From Nitrospinaceae bacterium (lineage in GTDB: Bacteria > UBA8248), in assembly GCA_018669005.1 (NCBI GenBank), contig JABJAL010000076.1, forward strand, positions 1-55,319: a DNA stretch of 55,319 nucleotides, given 5' to 3'. Under the pieces are notes generated by a model. The model saw nothing but the letters and a program-made list of their open reading frames with translations. It had not been told where the DNA came from and did not search any database. The position numbers were made by a program, and so were the translations under genes. Below, one piece after another: positions 17,758 to 26,130 of the stretch. The stretch's first letter is position 1. Every line of letters starts with the position of its first letter.

Positions 17758-17934
17758 CCTGATGGCCACGACGAAATCATCAATCGCAGATTAAAGTAAT
17801 TCCCACTGTCTCAAATTACACAACAAAAAAACCATGGGCCGATATATAAAATTGTCGGGCCCAGGCTTTAACGGGATACGGGATTTCAGTTTAAGTAGCT
17901 GAAATATAATAGCTTAACCTCTACCAATTTTCCC

Positions 17935-17963
17935 TTGACAGCTCCCCTCTTCTCATCTAGCGT
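17935..17963 (+). promoter_or_regulatory. Putative sigma70 promoter of the cold-shock gene
   Basis: A perfect -35 box TTGACA (17935-17940) is followed after 17 bases by TAGCGT (17958-17963), which keeps the most conserved -10 positions T, A and final T. It lies about 140 bases before the csp start, leaving a long leader. Confidence 0.5.
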
Positions 17964-17969
17964 ATTTAC

Positions 17970-18105
17970 ATTCGTGTGGTTTTATTTTATTGAAGGACTA
18001 AATAGGCAGTGGCCTGCCTGCTGCCATAATTGGTCTATCTAAAGTTACATGTATCGTTTTATCAGATAGGTCCGCTCGGGCCACCTAGAAAGGAGAGTGG
18101 CGGAA
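17970..18105 (+). promoter_or_regulatory. Long 5' leader of the cold-shock mRNA
   Basis: If the promoter call is right, the mRNA has a leader of about 135 bases, as in cspA-type genes where the leader folds differently in the cold. Two inverted repeats are visible: AGGCA/TGCCT around 18005-18022, and CTATCT (near 18036) with AGATAG (near 18064). The role is inferred by analogy. Confidence 0.45.
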
Positions 18106-18318
18106 GTGTCTCAAGGAACTGTGAAGTGGTTTAACGACGCCAAGGGTTTTGGGTTTATCACGCAAGAGGACGAAACAGATATCTTCGTCCACTACACCGC
18201 TATCCAACAGGAAGGCTTTAAGTCCCTCAAGGAAGGCGATGCAGTCGAGTTTGAGGTTGCACAGGGCCCCAAAGGTCTCCAGGCAGCCAACGTTAGAAAA
18301 GCGGAACCCGCTGCCTGA
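18106..18318 (+). CDS. csp: Cold-shock domain protein
   Basis: This 70-residue single cold-shock domain binds single-stranded RNA and DNA. Both RNA-binding motifs are intact: KGFGFI (RNP1) and DIFVHY (RNP2). The N-terminus [17 protein letters not shown] is standard. The frame also has a GTG at 18097, but the AGGAG ribosome site ends only one base before that codon, whereas GTG 18106 is about 10 bases away and gives the usual family start. It is monocistronic with a long leader. Confidence 0.95.
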   Translation: MSQGTVKWFNDAKGFGFITQEDETDIFVHYTAIQQEGFKSLKEGDAVEFEVAQGPKGLQAANVRKAEPAA

Positions 18319-18448
18319 TTGTGGAAATTCGCCTGAAGAAAGACGCTCGCGCCATCCCGATAACAGGGGGATTGTGGTTAGTCTCGGCCCGAGCGCCTAT
18401 AGATCGTCATAGCCGAAAACGCACCATTTCCGGTCCCACTCACTATCT

Positions 18449-18880
18449 TTACACCCAATCTGGGATTTCTTCGTCTTCTTTGAGATACTGAATCAATTCT
18501 GTGAGAAGGCCGCCCGTTGTCGATGGGTCGGCAAATGCTATCAGGCCGTTACGCGAACCATATTTCGCCGGACCCATGAATTTCACTCCCTTTGCCTCCC
18601 ACTCCGCCATTGTCGCACGAAGGTCATCCACGCGAAGGCAAATATGATGCACCCCCTCGCCCCTTGATTCGATAAATTTATTGATCGGCGCCTCTGGGTC
18701 GTTCACTTCCACAAGCTCCATCAAGCCGCCAGGCGTCTCGTAAAAATCCAGCCGGGACACCACCCCTCCCCGGTCATACTCCTTGCGCTCGGCAAACTTA
18801 AATCCCATCAGATCTACCATGAGCTCTTTTTTGCCATCTACGTTCTTGACCGCATAACCAATATGATCGAATTCAGGCAT
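18449..18880 (-). CDS. VOC-family protein, methylmalonyl-CoA epimerase-like
   Basis: The 143-residue product has two beta-alpha-beta-beta-beta halves typical of the glyoxalase/VOC fold. The first metal-ligand His lies in EFDHIGYAVKN, the second in GVHHICLRVDDL, and the Glu-containing strand is LLTELIQYL. The layout matches methylmalonyl-CoA epimerase, which inverts the alpha carbon of methylmalonyl-CoA, but many VOC lyases and dioxygenases share it and no mutase gene is nearby. TAGGAGG lies before the ATG. Isolated gene. Confidence 0.75.
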   Translation of the reverse strand: MPEFDHIGYAVKNVDGKKELMVDLMGFKFAERKEYDRGGVVSRLDFYETPGGLMELVEVNDPEAPINKFIESRGEGVHHICLRVDDLRATMAEWEAKGVKFMGPAKYGSRNGLIAFADPSTTGGLLTELIQYLKEDEEIPDWV

Positions 18881-19113
18881 GTTTTTATCCTCCTATGCAC
18901 AATCTATCCACGCGGTCCAAGCCGCTAATCCGAAACAAGCATGACAATTAAAAATCAAGCGTATCGCGAGCGAGGCGGGGCCGCAACATTACTCCCAAGT
19001 GATATTTGGGCCAAACCTTGTGCCCTCCTGAGAAAGACGGATATACTCCGCCCGCACCGGCAAGCCGCATAGGCAAGCCCCCACAGTCCCGCACTCTCAT
19101 CCGGAAAATCAAG

Positions 19114-19998
19114 ATGATTTACGTCTTACGAATACTTGAGATTGTCTTTCCAGTTCTTGCAATCACAACACTAGGCTTTTGTTGGGGGATTTGGAAAAAA
19201 CTGGACCCGAAAGTGCTCGCCGAACTCGTCTTGTTTCTATTTGCGCCGGCGGTCATGTTCGATGCCCTCGTCCGGCAGACAATCGACGCAAACCAGCTTC
19301 TCCAAGCCATCGGCATCTCTGTCGCCATACACATCATTCCGGGCAGTATCGCCTGGGCCATCTCGACGCTCGCGGGCATCAAGCACCGCATCTTCGTGCC
19401 AGGCATACTTCTCATGAACGCGGTATCCCTACCATATCCACTGGCCCTTCTCGCCTATGGAGAGGCCGGGCTTGCCCAGGTTGTCCTGCTCTCGATTCCG
19501 AACGTTTTCATCACCTTCACTATTGGGATTTATTTCCATGGTGGAAACTCGATGAGCTCCGAGCCATTCCGCATGCCAGCGCTGTGGGCCGCCTTCTTGG
19601 GCCTAATTGTAACGATGGCCGCCATCCCGATTCCCAAATTTTTTCTTAGTTTCGCCAATCTAATGGGAAAGGGATTATATCCACTCGAGCTGTTCACGCT
19701 GGGCTACCGACTTCGCTCGGTTCATTTCACTGATATCCGTTTCAGCCTTCTGGTGGCTGGCCTGCGCGTCGGACTCGGTTTCTTCACTGCCGTGCTCATA
19801 ACCCACTTCATGGCGCTTGAGGGCACCATGCGGGCTGCAGTTTTTCTTCTTTCGTGTAGTCCACCGGCCGTCCTGAATTACGTATTCGCCGAGCGCTACG
19901 GCAATGAAGGAGGCCTTGCGGCCTCGGTAGTATTCACTGGAATTTTGATAAGCGTCGTGTCAACGCCATTGGTTTTACTGTATCTGGAGCTGACCTAG
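19114..19998 (+). CDS. AEC family (auxin efflux carrier / MdcF-like) transporter
   Basis: From the ATG at 19114 (MIYVLRILEIVFPVLAITTL) the product is 294 residues with about nine to ten helices in the order of the AEC family. LFAPAVMFDALVR sits in helix 2 and LLMNAVSLPYPLALL mid-protein. The second half contains LLSCSPPAVLNYVFAERYG, a conserved AEC signature with a Pro-rich broken helix. Members export or import carboxylates such as malonate or malate, and auxin in plants. The longer open frame back to 19006 adds an unlikely Pro-rich leader and was trimmed. Confidence 0.85.
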   Translation: MIYVLRILEIVFPVLAITTLGFCWGIWKKLDPKVLAELVLFLFAPAVMFDALVRQTIDANQLLQAIGISVAIHIIPGSIAWAISTLAGIKHRIFVPGILLMNAVSLPYPLALLAYGEAGLAQVVLLSIPNVFITFTIGIYFHGGNSMSSEPFRMPALWAAFLGLIVTMAAIPIPKFFLSFANLMGKGLYPLELFTLGYRLRSVHFTDIRFSLLVAGLRVGLGFFTAVLITHFMALEGTMRAAVFLLSCSPPAVLNYVFAERYGNEGGLAASVVFTGILISVVSTPLVLLYLELT

Positions 19999-20004
19999 GT
20001 GCCC

Positions 20005-20739
20005 TTAAGCCGACTTATCTGCCTTTCCCCGCAGCCAAATTCGAATCGACTCCTTGTAGTAGCCCGTCAGGGCGCCGACAACGATAATACCCACCAGCAT
20101 GGCGAAGAACAGACCATAGCGCTCGTTGTAGAGATTGGCTCCCTGTAGGCCGAGGACGATGGTCCCCGGTATCCGGCCCAATGTCGCCACAATGAGAAAT
20201 GAGCGAATACTCAGAGGACTCAAACCCAGCAGATAACACATATAATCTTTGGGAAATCCCGGTATCGAAAAAAAGATAAAGGCAAATATCGCGCCCTTGT
20301 TCGTCACCAGAAAATCGAATTTTTCGATCACCGTGCGGGAAATTAATTTTTCAACAAACGGCCTACCCAACCATCTTCCGATAGCAAATGCGAGGTAGCT
20401 CCCGACCGAGAGGCCAATCGTGCTGTATAACGTAGAGACCCACACCCCGTAGATATAACCACCCAGAAAACCGGTCAGCTCGCCGGGTATCGGAGAGAAA
20501 ACGACCTGCCCGATCTGAACACCCATAAATACGAGCGGCCCCCACAAACCAAAGGAGTTTATCCAGTCACGAAATCTATCCTTTTGCGCCTGAAGCTGCC
20601 CCAGGTAGGCAACCCCCTGGGCAAGCTCCTCCCAAAAAAAAGCCACGAGGGCGGCCAGGACAATCATCCCGGCGAACAACCACAGGAAAATTCGTTTGCG
20701 TCTGATAAGAGAGCTTTTATCTACATAATCCGCATTCAA
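20005..20739 (-). CDS. TVP38/TMEM64 (DedA/VTT) family membrane protein
   Basis: A TTG at 20739 preceded by GGAG with a 7-base spacer gives a 244-residue protein (MNADYVDKSSLIRRKRIF). The longer frame from 20790 also starts with TTG but has no comparable ribosome site. The VTT domain has the reentrant segments FSPIPGELTGFLGGYIYG and FSIPGFPKDYMCYLLGLSPL, which hold the F/Y-xxxxPG-x-x-x-G and PxxPxD-type motifs. Such proteins are lipid scramblases or transporters in the inner membrane; a housekeeping role in lipid or C55-P handling is likely. It is convergent with the AEC gene, with 6 bases between stops. Confidence 0.85.
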   Translation of the reverse strand: MNADYVDKSSLIRRKRIFLWLFAGMIVLAALVAFFWEELAQGVAYLGQLQAQKDRFRDWINSFGLWGPLVFMGVQIGQVVFSPIPGELTGFLGGYIYGVWVSTLYSTIGLSVGSYLAFAIGRWLGRPFVEKLISRTVIEKFDFLVTNKGAIFAFIFFSIPGFPKDYMCYLLGLSPLSIRSFLIVATLGRIPGTIVLGLQGANLYNERYGLFFAMLVGIIVVGALTGYYKESIRIWLRGKADKSA

Positions 20740-20843
20740 TTTTTCACTCCAAAAACCCTCATGACATAATTCATAAAAGGGCCTCAACAATACCGGCTTT
20801 AATTTTTAACGACTATGACTAGGTACCATTAAAAAAAACACAT

Positions 20844-20865
20844 AAAAAGCCTCTTGTAAAAGAGG
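20844..20865 (-). terminator. Terminator-like hairpin upstream of the DedA-family gene
   Basis: CCTCTT (20850-20855) and AAGAGG (20860-20865) form a 6-bp stem. On the minus strand it is followed by CTTTTTATG. It lies in front of the DedA-family gene rather than behind a gene, so it could block read-through or act as an attenuator. Weak evidence. Confidence 0.35.
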
Positions 20866-21004
20866 GATAAAGCATTCATCCCGCTCCTGCCTTATAGCAA
20901 AACCTTCGTCTCTCTTGCCGATTCGATGTATGATGAATCTTCAAGCGCCCTCGGCATCGAGTGTGGGGCTTTTTATTTCATTGCACCATCACAGATGGAG
21001 CGTC

Positions 21005-21757
21005 ATGAACATGGCGATCGCTGTCGGCGAGTGGACCACCGAAACTCAAAATCTCTCCTACCAGAGCGGGCTGGGACCCGGCATGCACGCCGGTATGGGA
21101 GAAACCTGGCTCACCGCCACAATGGAGACGCTTCCCCTCAGGGGAGGGCACCTGGATCTGGGCTGCGGCTCGGGGAGGATGACATTCGCCCTCAAGGAGC
21201 GCTGGTCGCCCGGCGGCTGGTCGATCGGCGCGGATCGAGACGAGTCTTCGATTACCAGGGCCATACATCGGGCCGATGAAGACAATCTATCGGGCGCAGA
21301 GTTCCATCATTTCAATGTTGAAAAAGAAAATTACGCCAAAATCCTCGCGGGTCGAGACCCAGACCTCATCACGGCTCATCTGTGCATGGGTCTAGAAATA
21401 GTAGAGCGAGCGGCAGCGGCTCTCCCGATTGGGGGAACTTTTGCTTGCGTGGCGCTCCATGCCGCCCTGTGGAGCGAGGCGGGCTTCACAAGCCGCTTTG
21501 CATTAACGGAGTCCGATGTCGAGTCCATGTTCAAACGCTTCGATCTCATCCCATCGTTTCTTCGCATCGAAAAACGAATCGTCGAGTTCAGCAGCGAGCA
21601 TGAAGCCATCGAGAAGTATTTTCATAACGGCGAGGCGATCCCGGGATGGAAAAAAGATGGCCGCTGGGAAGCGGTGCGCCGCTACTTCACGGGAGGCGGC
21701 CATTCTCTTACAGTCGCCGCACAGCTGCAGTGTATCGCCAGAAAGACAGCCTCGTGA
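21005..21757 (+). CDS. Class I SAM-dependent methyltransferase, overlapping queG
   Basis: From the ATG at 21005 (TGGAG upstream) the product is 250 residues. Motif I is GGHLDLGCGSGRMTFALKERW, with an Asp in SIGADRDESS and motif IV around PDLITAHLCMGLEI. The catalytic-domain end is typical of methyltransferases acting on small molecules. Its stop overlaps the GTG start of queG by four bases (GTGA), so the two proteins are translationally coupled and perhaps related in tRNA or cofactor modification, though no direct link is known. An in-frame ATG at 20915 adds a non-conserved leader and was rejected. Confidence 0.85.
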   Translation: MNMAIAVGEWTTETQNLSYQSGLGPGMHAGMGETWLTATMETLPLRGGHLDLGCGSGRMTFALKERWSPGGWSIGADRDESSITRAIHRADEDNLSGAEFHHFNVEKENYAKILAGRDPDLITAHLCMGLEIVERAAAALPIGGTFACVALHAALWSEAGFTSRFALTESDVESMFKRFDLIPSFLRIEKRIVEFSSEHEAIEKYFHNGEAIPGWKKDGRWEAVRRYFTGGGHSLTVAAQLQCIARKTAS

Positions 21758-22989
21758 GCAGCCTGCCAATTTATTCCACTAGCGCGCTCCTGGACACCAC
21801 CTCGCCCGCCGGCAAGGCAATGGCCGTCAAGGAACTCGCCCGGCGCCACGGGTTTGATCTCGCTTCCATCGCGTCCCCCGATCTTTCTGCGGCTCATGAA
21901 CGATACCGAGAATGGCTCGCAAGGGGATTTGCCGGAGAAATGACTTACCTCGCCCGCAGGCCTGAGGTCCGCGAGGACCTGCGAAACGTATGGCCCGAAA
22001 CGCGCTCAGCCCTAGTCGTGGCCATGCGCTACCGCCCTGAGGAAACCTGTGCTGAGTCTACCAACTCCAATCGTGAGCCCGCCGGAGAAATCGCCTGCTA
22101 CGCCCATGGCGGTGACTACCACAAGTTCATAAAAAAACGTCTCATTCGCGTGCTCCGTGACTTAAAAGAAATTGATCCTTTATTTGAAGGCAGATCCTAC
22201 GTGGACACCGGCCCGATTCTAGAGCGAGACCTGGCCGTTAACAGCGGCCTCGGCTGGGCTGGGAAAAATTCCTTGCTGCTGAGTCGCGAGCTGGGCAGTT
22301 ATTTTTTCATCGGCACATTATTGTTGAACCAAACGTTGCCATTTGATCCGCCAATGGCACGTGAGCATTGTGGCACATGTTCCCAATGCATCGACGACTG
22401 CCCGACCGGCGCAATTGTCGCGCCGAACGTCGTCGATTCGAGACGATGCATCTCCTATCTCACAATAGAGCTTCGCGGCCCCATGCCAAGAGACCTTCGC
22501 CCGTTAGTGGGAAACCACATTTTTGGTTGTGACATCTGCCAGGCGGTTTGCCCCTGGAACGACGGCGCCCCCAAAGCGGTGGAGCCTCGCTTTGCCCCCC
22601 GAGCAGGGATGAGCACCCCGAACCTGCACGAGCTTATCTTGCTCGATGAAAAAGCGTTCAGAGAGCGATTCAAAGGAACCCCGGTCATGCGCGCCAGATA
22701 CGGCGGTTTTTTGCGAAATGTGGCGGTGGCCATTGGAAACACGGGCACGGAAGCCTCTCTTTACCCGCTGGCTCGGGTGCTTCGACACACCGAGCCGCTG
22801 GCTCGCGGACATGCTGTCTGGGCACTCAGCCGAATAGGGGCTCGCTTCCGACTTGAAAGAATTCGGAGAATACTGGAAGCTCGTTTATATTCAGAAAGCG
22901 AAGAATGGGTTAGCGAGGAGATCGAACTTGCTCTCGGAGAGATGATATCCTCCTGGGATCCTGCCTCCTCGGGGGCGAACATCCAATAG
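21754..22989 (+). CDS. queG: Epoxyqueuosine reductase
   Basis: QueG catalyses the last step of queuosine synthesis in tRNA, reducing epoxyqueuosine with a cobalamin cofactor and two [4Fe-4S] clusters. With the GTG start at 21754 the product is 411 residues. Asp151 in VDTGPILERDLA is the probable proton donor. Cluster cysteines are C206, C209, C212, C216 and C232, C259, C262, C266 (CGTCSQCIDDCPTG; GCDICQAVCPW). A HEAT-like repeat region occupies the C-terminal 90 residues, as in the long form. An ATG at 21820 is an alternative start. No other queuosine gene is nearby. Confidence 0.95.
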   Translation: MSSLPIYSTSALLDTTSPAGKAMAVKELARRHGFDLASIASPDLSAAHERYREWLARGFAGEMTYLARRPEVREDLRNVWPETRSALVVAMRYRPEETCAESTNSNREPAGEIACYAHGGDYHKFIKKRLIRVLRDLKEIDPLFEGRSYVDTGPILERDLAVNSGLGWAGKNSLLLSRELGSYFFIGTLLLNQTLPFDPPMAREHCGTCSQCIDDCPTGAIVAPNVVDSRRCISYLTIELRGPMPRDLRPLVGNHIFGCDICQAVCPWNDGAPKAVEPRFAPRAGMSTPNLHELILLDEKAFRERFKGTPVMRARYGGFLRNVAVAIGNTGTEASLYPLARVLRHTEPLARGHAVWALSRIGARFRLERIRRILEARLYSESEEWVSEEIELALGEMISSWDPASSGANIQ

Positions 22990-23038
22990 CGAACTTACGT
23001 AAGTTCCGGACTGTGAAGCCGACAAAAAGGAAGAGACC

Positions 23039-23842
23039 ATGAAGTCCATCCGCGCCAACAACATCAACATAGCCTATGAGGATTGCGGCAGCGGCCCGCC
23101 GCTTCTTTTGCTCCATGGTTTTTCGCTCGATCACTCCATGTGGTCAGCCCAGATGGAGGAACTACAGAGAAGCTACCGCCTAATCGTTCCCGATTTGCGC
23201 GGACTGGGAAAAACCGAGGACCCCATTCAGCCATTCTCCGTCGCCGACATGGCGGACGATGCTGCGGCGCTACTTGAGGCTATTGATATCCCGGCTGCGG
23301 CTGTAGCTGGTTTTTCTCTGGGTGGCTATATACTTGCCCAAATGCTAATCCGTCACCCGCTGAAAGTTCGCGCGGCAGCTTTCGTGAGCACCCAGGCTGG
23401 CGCCGACACCGCCGAGCGGGCCGAGGCACGCGTAAAAACCATGCGGTATGTAATCGACGAAGGCGCCAAAGCGTTTGCCGAGGCGTTTGTGCCCCAGCTG
23501 TTCTCGCCCACCTACGCCGCCGCGCACCCAGATGAGGTTGGGCAGACCTACGAAGTCATCTCCGGCCAGAGGCCAAACAGCATTGCGATGCTGCTCGACG
23601 CCATGCGCCAACGCGAGGACATGACGCCTTATCTCGATAAAATCAATCAACCCTGTGTGGTAATCGGTGGTGAGGGCGATGCACTAGTATCCTCTCTGGC
23701 AATGAGAAATCTTCAGGAAGGTTTATCCGACTGCAAGATCGAATTGATTGAAAGGGTGGGCCACATGTCCACCGTCGAGGCGCCAGACAAGGTATCGTTC
23801 GAGCTCGATCAACTCATGCAGCGCGCCGGCATGTGGATGTAA
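23039..23842 (+). CDS. Alpha/beta hydrolase
   Basis: The 267-residue product has the complete hydrolase triad. The nucleophile is Ser93 in GFSLGG, the acid Asp214 in GGEGDALV and the base His242 in RVGHMS. The oxyanion segment is LLHGFSLDHSMW (residues 25-35), and PDLRGLGKTEDP follows. The domain size fits 3-oxoadipate enol-lactonase/esterase-like members; substrate unknown. A good ribosome site (AAAAAGGAAG) precedes the ATG. It follows queG by 49 bases but need not be functionally linked. Confidence 0.87.
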   Translation: MKSIRANNINIAYEDCGSGPPLLLLHGFSLDHSMWSAQMEELQRSYRLIVPDLRGLGKTEDPIQPFSVADMADDAAALLEAIDIPAAAVAGFSLGGYILAQMLIRHPLKVRAAAFVSTQAGADTAERAEARVKTMRYVIDEGAKAFAEAFVPQLFSPTYAAAHPDEVGQTYEVISGQRPNSIAMLLDAMRQREDMTPYLDKINQPCVVIGGEGDALVSSLAMRNLQEGLSDCKIELIERVGHMSTVEAPDKVSFELDQLMQRAGMWM

Positions 23843-23857
23843 TTCGGCACAGAACTG

Positions 23858-24634
23858 CTAATCCCCTGACCAGCTTACCTGCCCGCGAAGCCAATCGACC
23901 TGCCCGGATGCGGCAGCAACGACCGGCTCGGGCGACCTACGCCCGTCCGCAATCATGGCATAATCGATTTTTTCTCCCGACAGATAGCGAACCGCCCCTC
24001 CCACGCACTCAAGAATTAGATCTGCAGCAGCAATGTCATATGCACGTGTGGGCTCGGAGACTACGCCATATGCCGAGCCCGTCGCCGCATAGAGTAAATG
24101 GACGGCAATTGCCGCCACAGAGAGTCGCTTGCCCGGAAACCGGATGTCGAGCGCCTCGATTTCCGAGCAGGGGACAAATAGCGGGGTGTGATCACCGGGG
24201 GGCTCACCAGACAACAAGTCGAGCGGTGCGCCGTTTTTGTGTGCCGCCCCTCCCGAGACCGCCGAGTACATTTCGCCTAGAGCGGGGACATAGATCGCGC
24301 CGCCCACAACCCGCCCACCGAGCATCCGAGCCACCGACACCGCCCAAAAAGGGAGATTGCTCAGGTAGGCGAGCGTTCCATCGATAGGATCGACTGCCCA
24401 CCAGCAGGTGTCATCTCCAATGGGATCGTCACCGCTCGCACCGCTCTCCTCGGCCAGGATGTACTCTCCTGGAAACTCCGCCTTGATACGGGAGAGAATT
24501 AGCCGCTCGGCGGCACGATCCGCCTCGGAGACGATGCTTGTCCCCTTGTGCTCGGTCTCGACCTTGCCGAAAAACCCAAGGGCCACCCCGCCAGCCTCAC
24601 GCGCAACATCTTCAAGAAATGCTCGAAGCGCCAT
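23858..24634 (-). CDS. Inositol monophosphatase family protein
   Basis: The start at ATG 24634 lies 7 bases after GGAGAGGAAAA, which is inside the longer frame beginning at 24655, so the shorter product (258 residues) is preferred. Metal ligands are visible: Glu63 (ILAEESG), Asp82 and Asp85 in WAVDPIDGTLAY (the canonical WxxDxxDGTxNF is changed to TLAY), and a DIAAADLIL motif near the C-terminus. The family dephosphorylates inositol phosphate, PAP, histidinol phosphate or sugar phosphates with magnesium. The TLAY variation may shift substrate. Convergent with the hydrolase. Confidence 0.88.
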   Translation of the reverse strand: MALRAFLEDVAREAGGVALGFFGKVETEHKGTSIVSEADRAAERLILSRIKAEFPGEYILAEESGASGDDPIGDDTCWWAVDPIDGTLAYLSNLPFWAVSVARMLGGRVVGGAIYVPALGEMYSAVSGGAAHKNGAPLDLLSGEPPGDHTPLFVPCSEIEALDIRFPGKRLSVAAIAVHLLYAATGSAYGVVSEPTRAYDIAAADLILECVGGAVRYLSGEKIDYAMIADGRRSPEPVVAAASGQVDWLRGQVSWSGD

Positions 24635-24747
24635 TAATTTTTCCTCTCCATCCAACCAAATAATCGCTCTAATTGTCTCTATAGCCTTTCAAGCAGGGGA
24701 GCCTCAACATAAGCTCCCCCCATCGGGGCTTCAGGTGGCAATATTTT

Positions 24748-24780
24748 GTCAACAGTTTCGAAGAAAACTGTTGACAGTTT
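24748..24780. promoter_or_regulatory. Palindromic operator upstream of the GntR regulator gene
   Basis: GTCAACAGTTT (24748-24758) and AAACTGTTGAC (24765-24775) form a perfect 11-bp inverted repeat with a 6-base centre. A third half-site ACAGTTT (24774-24780) makes a second, overlapping palindrome with AAACTGT (24765-24771). It covers the -35 box of the promoter just downstream, so a protein bound here should block transcription. The regulator itself is the obvious candidate. Confidence 0.8.
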
Positions 24781-24799
24781 CACGCCCCTTCCTTAGATT
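24771..24799 (+). promoter_or_regulatory. Promoter of the GntR/catabolic locus
   Basis: TTGACA (24771-24776), a 17-base spacer and TAGATT (24794-24799) form a sigma70-type promoter. The -35 box lies inside the palindromic operator. Transcription would start around 24806, about 45 bases before the TTG start of the regulator. Confidence 0.65.
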
Positions 24800-24850
24800 A
24801 CCTCTATACCATCCAAGTGAAAAACAGGTAGTCCCAAAGAGGTAAAACAT

Positions 24851-25618
24851 TTGTCCGTCACACAGAAAGATATACGTCGAGAGGCTAACCTGACCGAGCT
24901 TGCCTACCAATATTTAGAGAAGAGCATCCTCGATGTTCGCCTCGCTCCGGGTATGCGCGTTAGCGAGGCCGAGGTGGCCCGTTCGCTACAAATGAGCCGG
25001 GGGCCGGTGCGCGAGGCCCTTAGTAAACTCGAATCCGTAGGCCTTGTTACGCGAGAGGCAAACAGGGGAGCCCGTGTCACCGATTTTGATGAAAAAGAAC
25101 TCGAGGACCTCGACGCACTAAGGAGCCACCTGCTCTCCATGGCAGGCCGTCTGGCCGCAGAGCGAGCACGGCCCGATCAGATCGATAAAATGAACGGAAT
25201 CATCGAGAAAATGAGCGCTGTCATTGGCTCTGACGATTACTCTACCTACCCCGATCTAAATTCTCAATTCCACAATCTGCTCAACGAGATGAGCGGCAAC
25301 GAAAAGCTCTCGGAAATGATAAATCAGATTTACCGCCAAATTAGCCGCTACCACCTTTTGGCCATGGTATATCGAGAAGGCCTGGAGGATTCCTTTAAAA
25401 GCCACAAACGAATTCTCGAGACAATTAAAGCGAGGGATGCGGCCTCCGCCGAGCGAGAACTAGCGGACCATGGTCGGCTTTCCTATCAGGTGCTTCTCTC
25501 GAATTTCAGCCGTATTCGTCAAGCCTTTCAGTCTAATGCCGCAAGACACATACAAAATGATCACTCTTCCGGCAGCGAGACAAAAAACGGCTCGTTGCCG
25601 AGTTCCATTACAAGTTAG
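24851..25618 (+). CDS. GntR-family transcriptional regulator, FCD (FadR-type) domain
   Basis: A TTG start at 24851 behind AGAGGTAAAA gives 255 residues. The N-terminal winged helix covers about residues 10-75 (LAPGMRVSEAEVARSLQMSRGPVREALSKLES, recognition helix SRGPVREAL, wing GARVTDF). The FCD ligand domain follows, with helical motifs LDALRSHLLSMAG, NSQFHNLLNEMSGN and SHKRILETIKARD and His/Asp residues suited to a metal-bound carboxylate. Such repressors sense small organic acids. Three half-site repeats at its promoter imply autoregulation, and the downstream genes are its likely regulon. Confidence 0.92.
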   Translation: MSVTQKDIRREANLTELAYQYLEKSILDVRLAPGMRVSEAEVARSLQMSRGPVREALSKLESVGLVTREANRGARVTDFDEKELEDLDALRSHLLSMAGRLAAERARPDQIDKMNGIIEKMSAVIGSDDYSTYPDLNSQFHNLLNEMSGNEKLSEMINQIYRQISRYHLLAMVYREGLEDSFKSHKRILETIKARDAASAERELADHGRLSYQVLLSNFSRIRQAFQSNAARHIQNDHSSGSETKNGSLPSSITS

Positions 25619-25636
25619 TCAGGAGGAACAACGTCA

Positions 25637-26083
25637 ATGCCGTTCGTACAAACAACACGCCTCTCCTCAAAGGGGGCGAGAATGATGATGGAGGCCGCTA
25701 TTGGCAAGGCCGAGTCCTACGGCATCGCCGTCACAGTTGCTATCGTGGACGCCGGTGGCCATATGCTCAACCTAGAGCGTATGGACGGTGGTCGCTTCCA
25801 CACCATCCATTCCTCGACGACCAAAGCCGTATGCTCTGCCTCCAACAAACGTCCCACGACAACAAAGGGCGCGCAGGCACAAGATCTCGACACCCTCCAT
25901 GCCGTCGGGCTCTCACTCGCCGCAGGAGCCGAACGATGGACGGCAATGGAAGGGGGCTTTCCGATTATTTATGGCGGCGAGTGCGTTGGCGGCATCGGCA
26001 TCAGCGGCGGTGATTGGGAGCAGGACCAGGCAATCGCCCAGTCGGCTATCGATGCTGTAGGTGCGGGCACTTCGATTGATTAA
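25637..26083 (+). CDS. GlcG/HbpS family (DUF336) protein
   Basis: The 148-residue product has the family core: LSSKGARMMMEAAIGKAESYG at the N-terminus, AIVDAGGHMLNLERMDGG in the middle, and GGFPIIYGGECVGGIGISGG, the glycine-rich end. HbpS-like proteins bind heme or act as small-molecule sensors. GlcG is associated with glycolate oxidation operons, and others with diol or aromatic catabolism, where their function is unclear. CAGGAGG lies before the ATG. It is the first gene after the regulator in the locus. Confidence 0.9.
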   Translation: MPFVQTTRLSSKGARMMMEAAIGKAESYGIAVTVAIVDAGGHMLNLERMDGGRFHTIHSSTTKAVCSASNKRPTTTKGAQAQDLDTLHAVGLSLAAGAERWTAMEGGFPIIYGGECVGGIGISGGDWEQDQAIAQSAIDAVGAGTSID

Positions 26084-26130
26084 CGGTTTGACTGATTCAA
26101 AAGAGTTATTTTTCTTTGGAGATGAAATTC

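Noticed and set aside
18097-18105. Earlier GTG start of the cold-shock gene
   Set aside because: AGGAG ends one base before this GTG, too close for a ribosome site; the GTG at 18106 is preferred.
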